Source: Candidatus Bariatricus faecipullorum (GTDB lineage Bacteria > Bacillota > Clostridia > Lachnospirales > Lachnospiraceae). From it: 64,000 nt of DNA. The stretch covers positions 1 through 64,000 of the forward strand of contig DWYV01000023.1 in assembly GCA_019118525.1 (NCBI GenBank), written 5' to 3'. A model generated the notes under the pieces. That model saw only the letters and a list, made by a program, of their open reading frames with translations. It did not search any database and had not been told where the DNA came from. The number at the start of each line of letters is the position of its first letter. Within the stretch, counting starts at the first letter, position 1. Positions 26,304 to 34,163 of this stretch are shown in pieces. The translations under genes and the position numbers were made by a program.

Positions 26304-27593
26304 ATGGGATTTTCACTGGAAGTAAGCATACCGGCCCTGACGGTGTTTGTGCAGGGGATACTGAGCTTTTTTTCGCCCTGCGTACTGCCGCTTCTGCCGC
26401 TGTATCTGGGGTATCTTTCAGGCGGGGCAAAGGAACAGCGGGAGGACGGGAGCGTCGTTTATCAGAAGGGAAAAGTGATGCTTCACACAGTCTGCTTCGT
26501 GCTGGGTATCAGTGTTACTTTTTTTGCCCTGGGGCTTGGCGTCTCGGCTCTGGGAAGTTTTCTGAATGAAAACCAGGCTCTGTTTGCCAGAATCGGAGGC
26601 GTGATTGTCATTTTTTTCGGACTGTACCAGCTGGGGCTGTTCGGGAAATTCCGGTTACTGGGGCGGGAGCACCGGCTTCCCTGGCACCTGGGAAATCTGG
26701 ACATGTCGCCGGTGACGGCCCTGATTATGGGAGTTGCCTTCAGCTTTGCCTGGACGCCCTGCGTGGGGCCGGCGCTGACCAGCGTTCTGCTGATGACCGC
26801 TTCGGCCCGGACCTGGGGGTACGGAATGCTGCTTATCGGAGTCTATACCCTGGGGTTTGTCCTGCCCTTTCTGGCGGTGGGACTGTTTACCACGGCTCTT
26901 CTGGATTTTTTCAAAAAGCACAGCGCTGTGGTGCGGTACACCGTGCGGGCCGGCGCCATTCTGATGGTTGTGATGGGGGTTCTGATGGTTACAGGAACCA
27001 TGAACGGAATTACCGGTTATCTCTCTGGGACGCAGACCACCCGGACGGAGGAAGACGGCGTTGGAGAGGAAAGCGGTTCGGCTGAGGATACGGGGAATTC
27101 AGAGGATGCCGGGTCAGAGGATGCCGGGTCGGAGAATACCGGGTCAGAGAATACGTCCACACCGGCGCTGGATTTTGCGCTTTCGGACCAGTACGGAAAT
27201 ACCCATACGCTGGACCAGTACAAAGGCAAAATCATCTTTCTGAATTTCTGGGCGACCTGGTGCGGGCCCTGCCGGTCGGAAATGCCGGATATCCAGGAAC
27301 TGTATGAGGCCTATGGGCAGGAAGAAGTGGTGATACTGGGCGTGGCGGCGCCGGAACTGGGTCAGGAGGGAACGGAAGAAGAGATTGCCGCCTTTCTGGA
27401 AGAGAACGGATACACCTACCCGGTGCTGATGGACCGGGACTGGGAGCTGTTTGACGGGTACCGGATTAGTGCTTTTCCCACCACGTTTATGATTGACGCG
27501 GAGGGAAAGGTGTACGGATATGTAAGCGGCCAGTTAAGCCGGGATATGATGGAAAGTATTATTCAGCAGACAAAGGAAGGCGCGGAGCCCTGA
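26304..27593 (+). CDS. CcdA-TlpA fusion: membrane thiol transporter with thioredoxin domain
   Basis: The 429-residue protein moves reducing equivalents across the membrane. The N-terminal CcdA/DsbD-like domain (about 1-240) has redox cysteine motifs FFSPCVLPLLPLYLG and FAWTPCVGPAL. A low-complexity Glu/Gly/Ser linker (about 245-290) leads to an extracytoplasmic TlpA/ResA-like thioredoxin domain with the active site WATWCGPCR and cis-proline segment AFPTTFMID. The linker is encoded by 15-nt tandem repeats. Electrons would pass from cytoplasmic thioredoxin to the fused domain, then to wall-side disulfides. Confidence 0.9.
   Translation: MGFSLEVSIPALTVFVQGILSFFSPCVLPLLPLYLGYLSGGAKEQREDGSVVYQKGKVMLHTVCFVLGISVTFFALGLGVSALGSFLNENQALFARIGGVIVIFFGLYQLGLFGKFRLLGREHRLPWHLGNLDMSPVTALIMGVAFSFAWTPCVGPALTSVLLMTASARTWGYGMLLIGVYTLGFVLPFLAVGLFTTALLDFFKKHSAVVRYTVRAGAILMVVMGVLMVTGTMNGITGYLSGTQTTRTEEDGVGEESGSAEDTGNSEDAGSEDAGSENTGSENTSTPALDFALSDQYGNTHTLDQYKGKIIFLNFWATWCGPCRSEMPDIQELYEAYGQEEVVILGVAAPELGQEGTEEEIAAFLEENGYTYPVLMDRDWELFDGYRISAFPTTFMIDAEGKVYGYVSGQLSRDMMESIIQQTKEGAEP
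27102..27146 (+). repeat. Three tandem 15-nt repeats in the CcdA-TlpA linker
   Basis: Units GAGGATGCCGGGTCA, GAGGATGCCGGGTCG and GAGAATACCGGGTCA follow one another and encode E-D/N-A/T-G-S pentapeptides. A partial fourth unit follows (GAGAATAC). In-frame units allow linker length change without frameshift. Confidence 0.85.
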
Positions 27594-27614
27594 CGGATTC
27601 CGGCACCTTCTTTA

Positions 27615-27680
27615 ACTGTTTGAATTGTGTTAGAATTGTAGTCGGGGACGGGTACAGGCTGGCCTGTACCCGTCCCCAGT
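27615..27680. repeat. REP-like palindromic element, copy C
   Basis: Stem arms GGGGACGGGTACAGGC (27644-27659) and its exact complement (27662-27677) enclose two bases. The tail is on the left: GAATTGT, four bases, GAATTGTAGTC, with GTAG at 27638-27641 two bases before the stem. It lies between the tlpA-fusion stop and the response-regulator start, the only full copy between two genes of the same direction. Confidence 0.9.
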
Positions 27681-27705
27681 CAACGAAGAAGGGAAGACAG
27701 AAGAA

Positions 27706-28413
27706 ATGCCTGCGATTGTGATTACGGAGGACAATATAAATATCCGCCGGGAGCTGGTGACTTTTTTTGAGTCCCGGGGATATACGGCCCTGGGCATCAG
27801 CCGGTTTGAAAACCCGGCCCAGGTGGCGGAGGATGTCTGCCAGGCCGGACCGGATATTCTGGTGCTGGACATCGGCCTGGGGGAAATCAGTGGTTTTGAC
27901 GTGTGCAGGGAAATCCGGAAGCGCGGAAATTTCCCCATCCTTTTTGTGACGGCCCGGGACCGGGAGGAGGACGAGCTGATGGCCTACCGTCTGGGCGGAG
28001 ATGATTTTATCCGGAAGCCCTACCGCCTGCCGGTGCTTCTGGCAAAGACGGAGCGGATGCTGGAAAGAGCCGGGGAGGCCAGGGAAGCGGTTACGCTGGG
28101 GGACGTGACCCTTCATCTGGTGCAGAACAGAATTTCCCGGGGCGGGGAGAGCCTGGAACTTTCCGGAAATGAGATGAAAATGCTGTATTTTCTGTTTTCC
28201 AGAAAAGGGGAAACGGTATCCCGGGACGCGCTGCTGGAGTATCTCTGGGAAAATAAACTGTTTGTGGATGAAAATATTCTGAATGTGAATCTGTCCCGGC
28301 TTCGGAAGAAACTGCGGAATGCCGGTATGGAAGGACTGATTGAGACCGTGCCGGGGCAGGGCCTTCGAATCAGCCGGAAAGGAAGCAGAAACCAGGAAGG
28401 GGAGAAGCGCTAG
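27706..28413 (+). CDS. Response regulator, OmpR family (BceR-like)
   Basis: The 235-residue protein has a receiver domain with the phosphorylation site in ILVLDIGLGE (about Asp53) and Lys in FIRKPYR, followed by a winged-helix DNA-binding domain with SRDALLEYLWE and LNVNLSRLRKKL. It is encoded just before an intramembrane-sensing kinase and a Bce-type ABC transporter, so it probably activates that transporter on antimicrobial peptide stress. A matching TNACA-N4-TGTAA site lies before the ABC genes. Confidence 0.9.
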   Translation: MPAIVITEDNINIRRELVTFFESRGYTALGISRFENPAQVAEDVCQAGPDILVLDIGLGEISGFDVCREIRKRGNFPILFVTARDREEDELMAYRLGGDDFIRKPYRLPVLLAKTERMLERAGEAREAVTLGDVTLHLVQNRISRGGESLELSGNEMKMLYFLFSRKGETVSRDALLEYLWENKLFVDENILNVNLSRLRKKLRNAGMEGLIETVPGQGLRISRKGSRNQEGEKR

Positions 28414-28414
28414 G

Positions 28415-29401
28415 ATGGCAGGAAGATTTCTGGAGGAAAAACTGAACATACTGATTTTAAACGCTGCCCTGGCCCTGGCGCTGGGAATTTTTCTGCGGCT
28501 TACCGGCGTGGATATGGACGAACTGGTACTGATTTTTGGGGGATGGGCGGCGGCACTTTTTCTGGTGCTGTGGATGGAATACCGAAGGCTCGGAAAGAAA
28601 ATCCGTCAGATGGAAGCGATGGTGGAGGGCCTGGATAAAAAATATCTGGTCTGCGAGATGCTTCCCAGGCCGGATACCCTGCTGGAAGAGGCGTACTGGC
28701 AGCTTTTGCGGGAGGGCGGCCGTTCCATGGCGGAAGAAGTGAGCCAGGCCCGGGCAGAGTTCCGGGAATACAAGGAATATATTGAGGAATGGATTCATGA
28801 GATCAAGACGCCCGTTACGGTCATTGACCTGATTTGCCGGAACCATCCGGGTCCTGAGACGGAGCGGATCCGGCGGGAACAGAGACGGACCGAGGAACTG
28901 GTGGAGCAGGCGCTTTACTATGCCCGCAGCGAGGTGGTGGAAAAGGACTACCTCATCCGCGGCGTGACCCTTTCCGGCCTGGTCCATCCGGTGCTTATGG
29001 AGTACCGGACGCTTCTGCTGGAACAGCATATTGGTCTGGAGGTGGCAGAGCTGTCGGAGCAGGTGTACACGGACGAGAAATGGGTTCAGTTTATTCTCCG
29101 GCAGATTCTCTCCAATTCCGTGAAATATGCGAAGAAAGAAGGAGCGAAAATCCGCATCTTCAGCGAAAGCGGGAAGCAGGGAGTGACCCTTGTCGTGGAG
29201 GACAATGGGGCGGGGATTGCGCCGGAAGATTTGCCGCGGGTATGCCAGAAGGGGTTTACCGGAGGCAGCCGTACCCGGAAGAAGGCCACGGGAATGGGCC
29301 TTTACCTGGCGGAACGGCTGTGCCGGAAGATGGGCTGCGGTTTTGCCATTGACTCCTGTCAGGGCGTATATACCAGGGTATCCTTACAATTCTGTAAGTA
29401 A
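28415..29401 (+). CDS. Intramembrane-sensing histidine kinase (BceS-like)
   Basis: The 328-residue kinase has two N-terminal transmembrane helices joined by a very short external loop (about residues 12-60), no sensory domain, the phosphoacceptor in EWIHEIKTPVTV, and ATPase boxes including ILSNSVKYAKKEGA, VEDNGAGI and ATGMGLYLAERL. This build is typical of BceS, which reads the flux of its ABC partner instead of the peptide itself. ATG 28415 overlaps nothing but sits 1 nt after the regulator stop; upstream in-frame codons lie inside that gene. Confidence 0.88.
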   Translation: MAGRFLEEKLNILILNAALALALGIFLRLTGVDMDELVLIFGGWAAALFLVLWMEYRRLGKKIRQMEAMVEGLDKKYLVCEMLPRPDTLLEEAYWQLLREGGRSMAEEVSQARAEFREYKEYIEEWIHEIKTPVTVIDLICRNHPGPETERIRREQRRTEELVEQALYYARSEVVEKDYLIRGVTLSGLVHPVLMEYRTLLLEQHIGLEVAELSEQVYTDEKWVQFILRQILSNSVKYAKKEGAKIRIFSESGKQGVTLVVEDNGAGIAPEDLPRVCQKGFTGGSRTRKKATGMGLYLAERLCRKMGCGFAIDSCQGVYTRVSLQFCK

Positions 29402-29427
29402 ACAAAGACTGGGAAAGCTGTTATAGT
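29383..29427 (+). promoter_or_regulatory. BceR-type binding site and promoter for the ABC genes
   Basis: The inverted repeat CTTACAATTCTGTAAG (29383-29398) fits the TNACA-N4-TGTAA pattern described for BceR-like regulators. It overlaps the end of the kinase gene. TATAGT (29422-29427) is a fair -10, but the -35 position (TAAACA) is poor, as expected for an activated promoter. Confidence 0.75.
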
Positions 29428-29460
29428 AAAGGCAGAAAAAACAGCAAAGGAGTGACGGAT

Positions 29461-30228
29461 ATGGATACCCTGTTACGGATTGAGAACATCGAAAAATACT
29501 ATGGTTCCAGGGCTTTTGTTACACGGGCCGTGGACCATATTTCTTTTGAGGTGGAAGAAGGAGAGTTCCTGGGAATCATGGGAGCCTCCGGCTCGGGAAA
29601 AACCACCCTCCTAAACTGCATTTCCACGATTGACCAGGTGACGGACGGCCACATTTACCTGGACGGCAGGGATATTACCCGGCTGAAAGACCGGGAGACG
29701 GCGAAGTTCCGGCAGGAAAATCTGGGATTTGTGTTTCAGGATTTTCACCTTTTGGATACCCTGACGCTGGAAGAGAACATTGCCCTGGCGCCCATGATTT
29801 CCGGGAAAAAACCCGCCGATATTCACGGGCGGGTAGAAACGGTGGCACAGATGCTGGAAATCGGGGACGTGCTGGGGAAGTTTCCCTATGAGGTGTCAGG
29901 CGGACAGAAACAGCGGTGCGCCTGCGCAAGAGCTCTGATAAACAAACCCCGGCTTCTGCTGGCGGATGAGCCTACCGGGGCCCTGGACTCCCATGCGGCG
30001 GCCATGCTGCTGGAGAGCTTTTTCTCCGTCAACCGGACGACGAAGACCACCATTCTTATGGTAACCCACGACATTTTTTCCGCCAGCTACTGCAGCCGGA
30101 TTCTGTTTTTGCGGGACGGAAAGATTTTCAGTGAACTGTGGCGGGGAGAACAGACGCGGAAAGAATTTTTCAATCAGATTCTGGACGTGATGACTGCGCT
30201 GGGAGGTGACCTTTCCAGTGTTAGGTAA
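29461..30228 (+). CDS. Bce-type ABC transporter ATP-binding protein
   Basis: This 255-residue ATPase belongs to the MacB/Bce group. Walker A is GASGSGKTT, the signature region reads VSGGQKQR, Walker B LLLADEPTGALD, and the switch histidine is in VTHDIF. It pairs with the FtsX-like permease encoded next, with an 11-nt overlap. ATG 29461 lies 8 nt after AAAGGAG. Expected role: removing bacitracin-like or lantibiotic peptides from their membrane targets. Confidence 0.9.
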   Translation: MDTLLRIENIEKYYGSRAFVTRAVDHISFEVEEGEFLGIMGASGSGKTTLLNCISTIDQVTDGHIYLDGRDITRLKDRETAKFRQENLGFVFQDFHLLDTLTLEENIALAPMISGKKPADIHGRVETVAQMLEIGDVLGKFPYEVSGGQKQRCACARALINKPRLLLADEPTGALDSHAAAMLLESFFSVNRTTKTTILMVTHDIFSASYCSRILFLRDGKIFSELWRGEQTRKEFFNQILDVMTALGGDLSSVR

Positions 30229-32194
30229 ATTGTCTTTGCGAAATGCCAGGCGTCAGGCAGGGGACTACCGGATTTACCTGCTGACGGTAACGATTTCTTT
30301 TGCGCTTATGTACGCCTTTAATCTGGTTATGTTTTCCGAAGATGTGATGGAACTGCACCAGATGATGAATACTTCTTTCAGTATGTGCATTATTCTGGCT
30401 TCCCTGGTAGTGGTTCTGGTGCTGGGATGGCTGGTGCATTACATGTCCTGTTTTATGCTGAAACGGCGCAGCCGGGAGTTCGGCACTTACATGCTGCTGG
30501 GAATTCCGGGCAAACGGATTGCCCGGATGTTTCTGATTGAGAATGTGCTGATGGGAGGAGCGGCCCTGGTGTTTGGCATTCTGGCAGGCACGCTTCTCTA
30601 CCAGGCCATGGTGCTGATTATCATGCATATTTTCGGGGTGGATTACCGGATGACTTTGTTCTTTTCCTGGGAGGCGCTGGCTCTGACCTGCGGCTACGGT
30701 GTGCTGATATATCTGGTTTCCATGCTCCGTCTGGGAAGGAAAATCGGGAAAATGCGTGTGGTTTCCCTCCTCTATGCGGAGCGGGAGAATGAAGAAAAGC
30801 TGCCGGGCAGTCCGGTGTTTGGGTATGCGCTGCCGGCGGTGGCGCTGGCAGCAGGGGCAGCGGGAGCCTGGTTCTGCCGGAGAATGTTCGGGCAGGGCGG
30901 GAATCTTTCCACCCGGGATATGGGGCTGTTCCTGCTCTGTACGGTGGTGTGCGTCTACTGTTTTTATACTGCCCTTTCCCAGATAATGGTACGGGTATTT
31001 CTGAAAAACGGAGAGAGGAAGTACCGGAGCAGTGTCCTGCTGACGGTACGGAATCTTTCCTCGAAAATCCGGACCATGAGCGTGACGCTGGGAACGCTGA
31101 CCCTGCTTCTGACCCTGACGCTGGCCCTGGGAATGATAGCCACGCTGTTTCAGGGATTTTTCGACCAGCAGATGGACAATGTCTGCCCTGCCGATGTGAT
31201 GCTGTTCTGGGGAAGGGAAGGAGAGGACTATGCTCCGTACCGGGAATATGTGGACGAACATCTGGGCGGGGGCGAGGACCTGGTGTACCCCGTATACGAC
31301 AGTGGCAGACAGCAGATAGCGCCGCTGCTGGACGGCTCTCCCCTGGAAATGTCCGGATGGGGAAACGATACGGTGCTTGCCTGGAGCGATTATGCCAGAC
31401 TGCGGGAGATTCTGGGATATCAGCCGGCAGAACTGAAAGAAGGACATTACCTGATTCAGTGCCTGGGCGGTGTGACGGATATTGTGGAAAAGGAAAAACC
31501 AGTGTTTCAGGCCGGAGGGCAGAATCTGGCCTGGCAGGGGACGTATGAAGAAGGCTTCGGCCTGGAAGGGGGAAACGGCGCGTACTTTGTAGTAGTGGTT
31601 CCGGATGAATGCGTGGAGGGAATGTCCCTGCTTCATATGGGCTACCTGGCAGAAACCCGGAAAGAAACCTCCCAGGAGGACTATGAATATTTCTGCTCCA
31701 TTACGCCGCCGGTGACGGATGAGGACGGAAGCACCTACGTGCCCGACTCGGCCATCTTTGTCCGGGCAGCAGTGGAAGGGGAGAGCAGTACTGCGATAAC
31801 CGTGATTACCTTTTCCCTCTTTTACCTGGTGCTGGTGTTCGCCTGCACGGCGCTGACCGTTCTGGCAGTCCAGCAGCTTGCAGAGGCCGGAAAACAAAAA
31901 CGCCAGGCCGGAATCCTTTCCAGTCTGGGTATGGAAGAAAGCCAGATTAGGCGGCTTTCCGGCCGCCAGCTGACCGTATATTTTACCCTGCCCCTTCTGC
32001 TGGCCCTGCCCATCAGTATCTGGACAGCAGTATCCTTTTACCAGCTTGTAGCGGCCTACAGTTCCCTCATCCTCTTTTTGCGCATGACGGGAAAGGCCCT
32101 GGGGATGTTTTTCACAGTATGGCTTTTATACTACGCAGCAACCTGGCAGGGCATAAAAAGCAGCCTTGCCAGACGCTCCACTTTCATTAACTGA
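30218..32194 (+). CDS. Bce-type ABC transporter permease (FtsX/MacB fold)
   Basis: The 658-residue permease has about ten helices with a large external domain (about residues 330-530), as in BceB. The N-terminus LGKLSLRNARRQAGDYRIYL is typical. GTG 30218 is chosen because GGGAGG lies 11 nt upstream; an in-frame GTG at 30206 overlaps that site. The large external loop contacts the kinase and peptide in known systems. The TGA stop lies within the CTGAATTG start of REP-like copy D. Confidence 0.85.
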   Translation: MLGKLSLRNARRQAGDYRIYLLTVTISFALMYAFNLVMFSEDVMELHQMMNTSFSMCIILASLVVVLVLGWLVHYMSCFMLKRRSREFGTYMLLGIPGKRIARMFLIENVLMGGAALVFGILAGTLLYQAMVLIIMHIFGVDYRMTLFFSWEALALTCGYGVLIYLVSMLRLGRKIGKMRVVSLLYAERENEEKLPGSPVFGYALPAVALAAGAAGAWFCRRMFGQGGNLSTRDMGLFLLCTVVCVYCFYTALSQIMVRVFLKNGERKYRSSVLLTVRNLSSKIRTMSVTLGTLTLLLTLTLALGMIATLFQGFFDQQMDNVCPADVMLFWGREGEDYAPYREYVDEHLGGGEDLVYPVYDSGRQQIAPLLDGSPLEMSGWGNDTVLAWSDYARLREILGYQPAELKEGHYLIQCLGGVTDIVEKEKPVFQAGGQNLAWQGTYEEGFGLEGGNGAYFVVVVPDECVEGMSLLHMGYLAETRKETSQEDYEYFCSITPPVTDEDGSTYVPDSAIFVRAAVEGESSTAITVITFSLFYLVLVFACTALTVLAVQQLAEAGKQKRQAGILSSLGMEESQIRRLSGRQLTVYFTLPLLLALPISIWTAVSFYQLVAAYSSLILFLRMTGKALGMFFTVWLLYYAATWQGIKSSLARRSTFIN

Positions 32195-32252
32195 ATTGTT
32201 TTAGAATTGTAGTCGGGGACGGGTACGGGCTGGCCTGTACCCGTCCCCAGTC
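32191..32252. repeat. REP-like palindromic element, copy D
   Basis: Left arm GGGGACGGGTACGGGC (32215-32230), right arm GCCTGTACCCGTCCCC (32233-32248), one G-T wobble, two central bases. The tail on the left is CTGAATTGT, four bases, GAATTGTAGTC. It fills the 60-nt gap between two convergent genes; the stem ends 6 nt before the stop of the minus-strand exporter gene, and the tail holds the TGA stop of the permease gene. Confidence 0.92.
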
Positions 32253-32254
32253 AG

Positions 32255-34144
32255 TTAGTCTGCAAAATTACCAGTGTAGAGCTGGTAGTATTTTCCTTTG
32301 GTGGCAATCAGCTCGTCGTGGGTTCCGCGCTCGATAATCCGGCCCTGTTCCATTACCATGATACAGTCGGAATTCTTGACTGTGGAAAGCCGGTGGGCAA
32401 TGACGAAGGTGGTACGTCCTTTCATCAGGGCGTCCATACCGTCCTGCACCAGTTTTTCGGTACGGGTATCGATGGAGGATGTTGCCTCGTCCAGAATCAG
32501 TGCCGGCGGGTCTGCCACGGCGGCTCTTGCGATGGCAAGAAGCTGGCGCTGGCCCTGGCTTAAGTTGGAACCGTCGCCGGTCAGCATGGTGTTGTATCCG
32601 TCGGGCAGACGGCGGATAAACCCGTCTGCATTGGCCAGTTTTGCGGCTTTGATACAGTCTTCGTCCGTGGCGTCCAGCTTGCCGTAGCGGATGTTATCCA
32701 TTACGGTGCCCGTGAAAAGGTGGGTGTCCTGGAGCACCATGCCAAGGGACCGCCTCAGGTCCGGTTTCTTAATCTTGTTGATGTTGATGCCGTCATACCG
32801 GATTTTTCCGTCTGCGATATCGTAGAAACGGTTAATCAGGTTGGTGATGGTCGTCTTTCCGGCACCGGTAGCGCCGACAAAGGCAATCTTCTGTCCCGGT
32901 TTCGCATAGAGTGAAATGTTATGCAGGACAATCTTGTCGTCGTTGTAACCGAAGTCCACATCGTCCATCACTACGCCGCCTTCCAGTTTCGTGTAGGTAA
33001 CGGTGCCCTCCGCTTTGTGGGGATGTTTCCAGGCCCACAGATTCGTCCGGGTGGGGGACTCGGTGAGCTGGCCGTTTTCGTCCTCTTTCGCGTTGACCAG
33101 TTCTACATAGCCTTCGTCCACTTCCGGCTCCTGGTCCATCAGGTCAAATACACGCTGGGCGCCGGCGGCAGCGTTGACTACGAAGTTAATCTGCTGGCTG
33201 ACCTGGGTGATAGGATTGGTAAAACTCCGGTTCAGTCCGACAAAGGTAATGACGGTGCCGACGGTGACGCCCGCCAGTTCATTGATGCCCAGGATGGCAC
33301 CCACAATGGCAACCAGCGCGTAACTAATCCAGCCGATATTGGCGTTCACCGGCATCAGCAGGTTGGCGTAGCGGTTGGCCTTGTTGGCACTGTTTCTCAG
33401 TTCTTCATTTACCTTGTGAAAATCTGCCATGGCCGCTTCTTCGTGACAGAAGACTTTGACAACCTTCTGGCCGTCCAGCATCTCCTCGATAAATCCGTCC
33501 ACGGCGCCCAGGTCTATCTGCTGCCGGATGTAATATTTTCCAGACAGACGGGAGAAGGTGGCAGTCACCTTCAGCATGACGAGGGCCGTCAGAATGGAAA
33601 TCACGGTCAGGGCCGGGTTTAAAAGTATCATCGTCACCAGAGTGGCCGTCATGGTGATGATGGAGTTGATAATCTGGGGAATACTCTGGCTCAACAGCTG
33701 CCGCAGCGTATCCACGTCGTTGGTGTACACGGACATGATATCCCCATGGGCATGGGTGTCAAAATATTTAATAGGAAGCGCTTCCATCCGGGCAAACAAG
33801 TCGTCCCGGAGATGAAGCATGGTTCCCTGGCTGACATTTACCATAATCCGGTTATAGGTAAAGGCGGTGATAACGCCTACTCCCATGACGCAGGCCAGCT
33901 GAATCAGGTCTCTTGCCAGACCGCTGAAATCCCGGGACCCGCTGGAAAGCATGGGCACGATGTAATCATCCACCAGGGTCTGGGGGAAAGTGGCTCCCAC
34001 AACCGTGGCAATGGCAGTAATCAGGATACAGACAACGACGAGTATAAATGGATATTTATAGTAATGAAGCATGTAGCCGATGACCCGACGAATCAGTTTT
34101 GAGGCAATGGATACTTCGGGTCTTCCTTGTTTCTTTTCACTCAT
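32255..34144 (-). CDS. Heterodimeric ABC exporter, subunit with intact catalytic site
   Basis: This 629-residue half transporter has a six-helix exporter domain (about 25-340) and an ATPase domain with Walker A GATGAGKTT, signature LSQGQRQL, Walker B ALILDEATSSID and switch IAHRLST. The catalytic glutamate is present, unlike in its partner. It resembles LmrD/YheH of multidrug exporters. An insertion of about 25 residues before the ATPase is predicted from VELVNAKEDENGQLTESP. It follows its partner gene with a 19-nt gap. Confidence 0.9.
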   Translation of the reverse strand: MSEKKQGRPEVSIASKLIRRVIGYMLHYYKYPFILVVVCILITAIATVVGATFPQTLVDDYIVPMLSSGSRDFSGLARDLIQLACVMGVGVITAFTYNRIMVNVSQGTMLHLRDDLFARMEALPIKYFDTHAHGDIMSVYTNDVDTLRQLLSQSIPQIINSIITMTATLVTMILLNPALTVISILTALVMLKVTATFSRLSGKYYIRQQIDLGAVDGFIEEMLDGQKVVKVFCHEEAAMADFHKVNEELRNSANKANRYANLLMPVNANIGWISYALVAIVGAILGINELAGVTVGTVITFVGLNRSFTNPITQVSQQINFVVNAAAGAQRVFDLMDQEPEVDEGYVELVNAKEDENGQLTESPTRTNLWAWKHPHKAEGTVTYTKLEGGVVMDDVDFGYNDDKIVLHNISLYAKPGQKIAFVGATGAGKTTITNLINRFYDIADGKIRYDGININKIKKPDLRRSLGMVLQDTHLFTGTVMDNIRYGKLDATDEDCIKAAKLANADGFIRRLPDGYNTMLTGDGSNLSQGQRQLLAIARAAVADPPALILDEATSSIDTRTEKLVQDGMDALMKGRTTFVIAHRLSTVKNSDCIMVMEQGRIIERGTHDELIATKGKYYQLYTGNFAD

Positions 34145-34163
34145 AATCTATTCCTCCTCCTTT

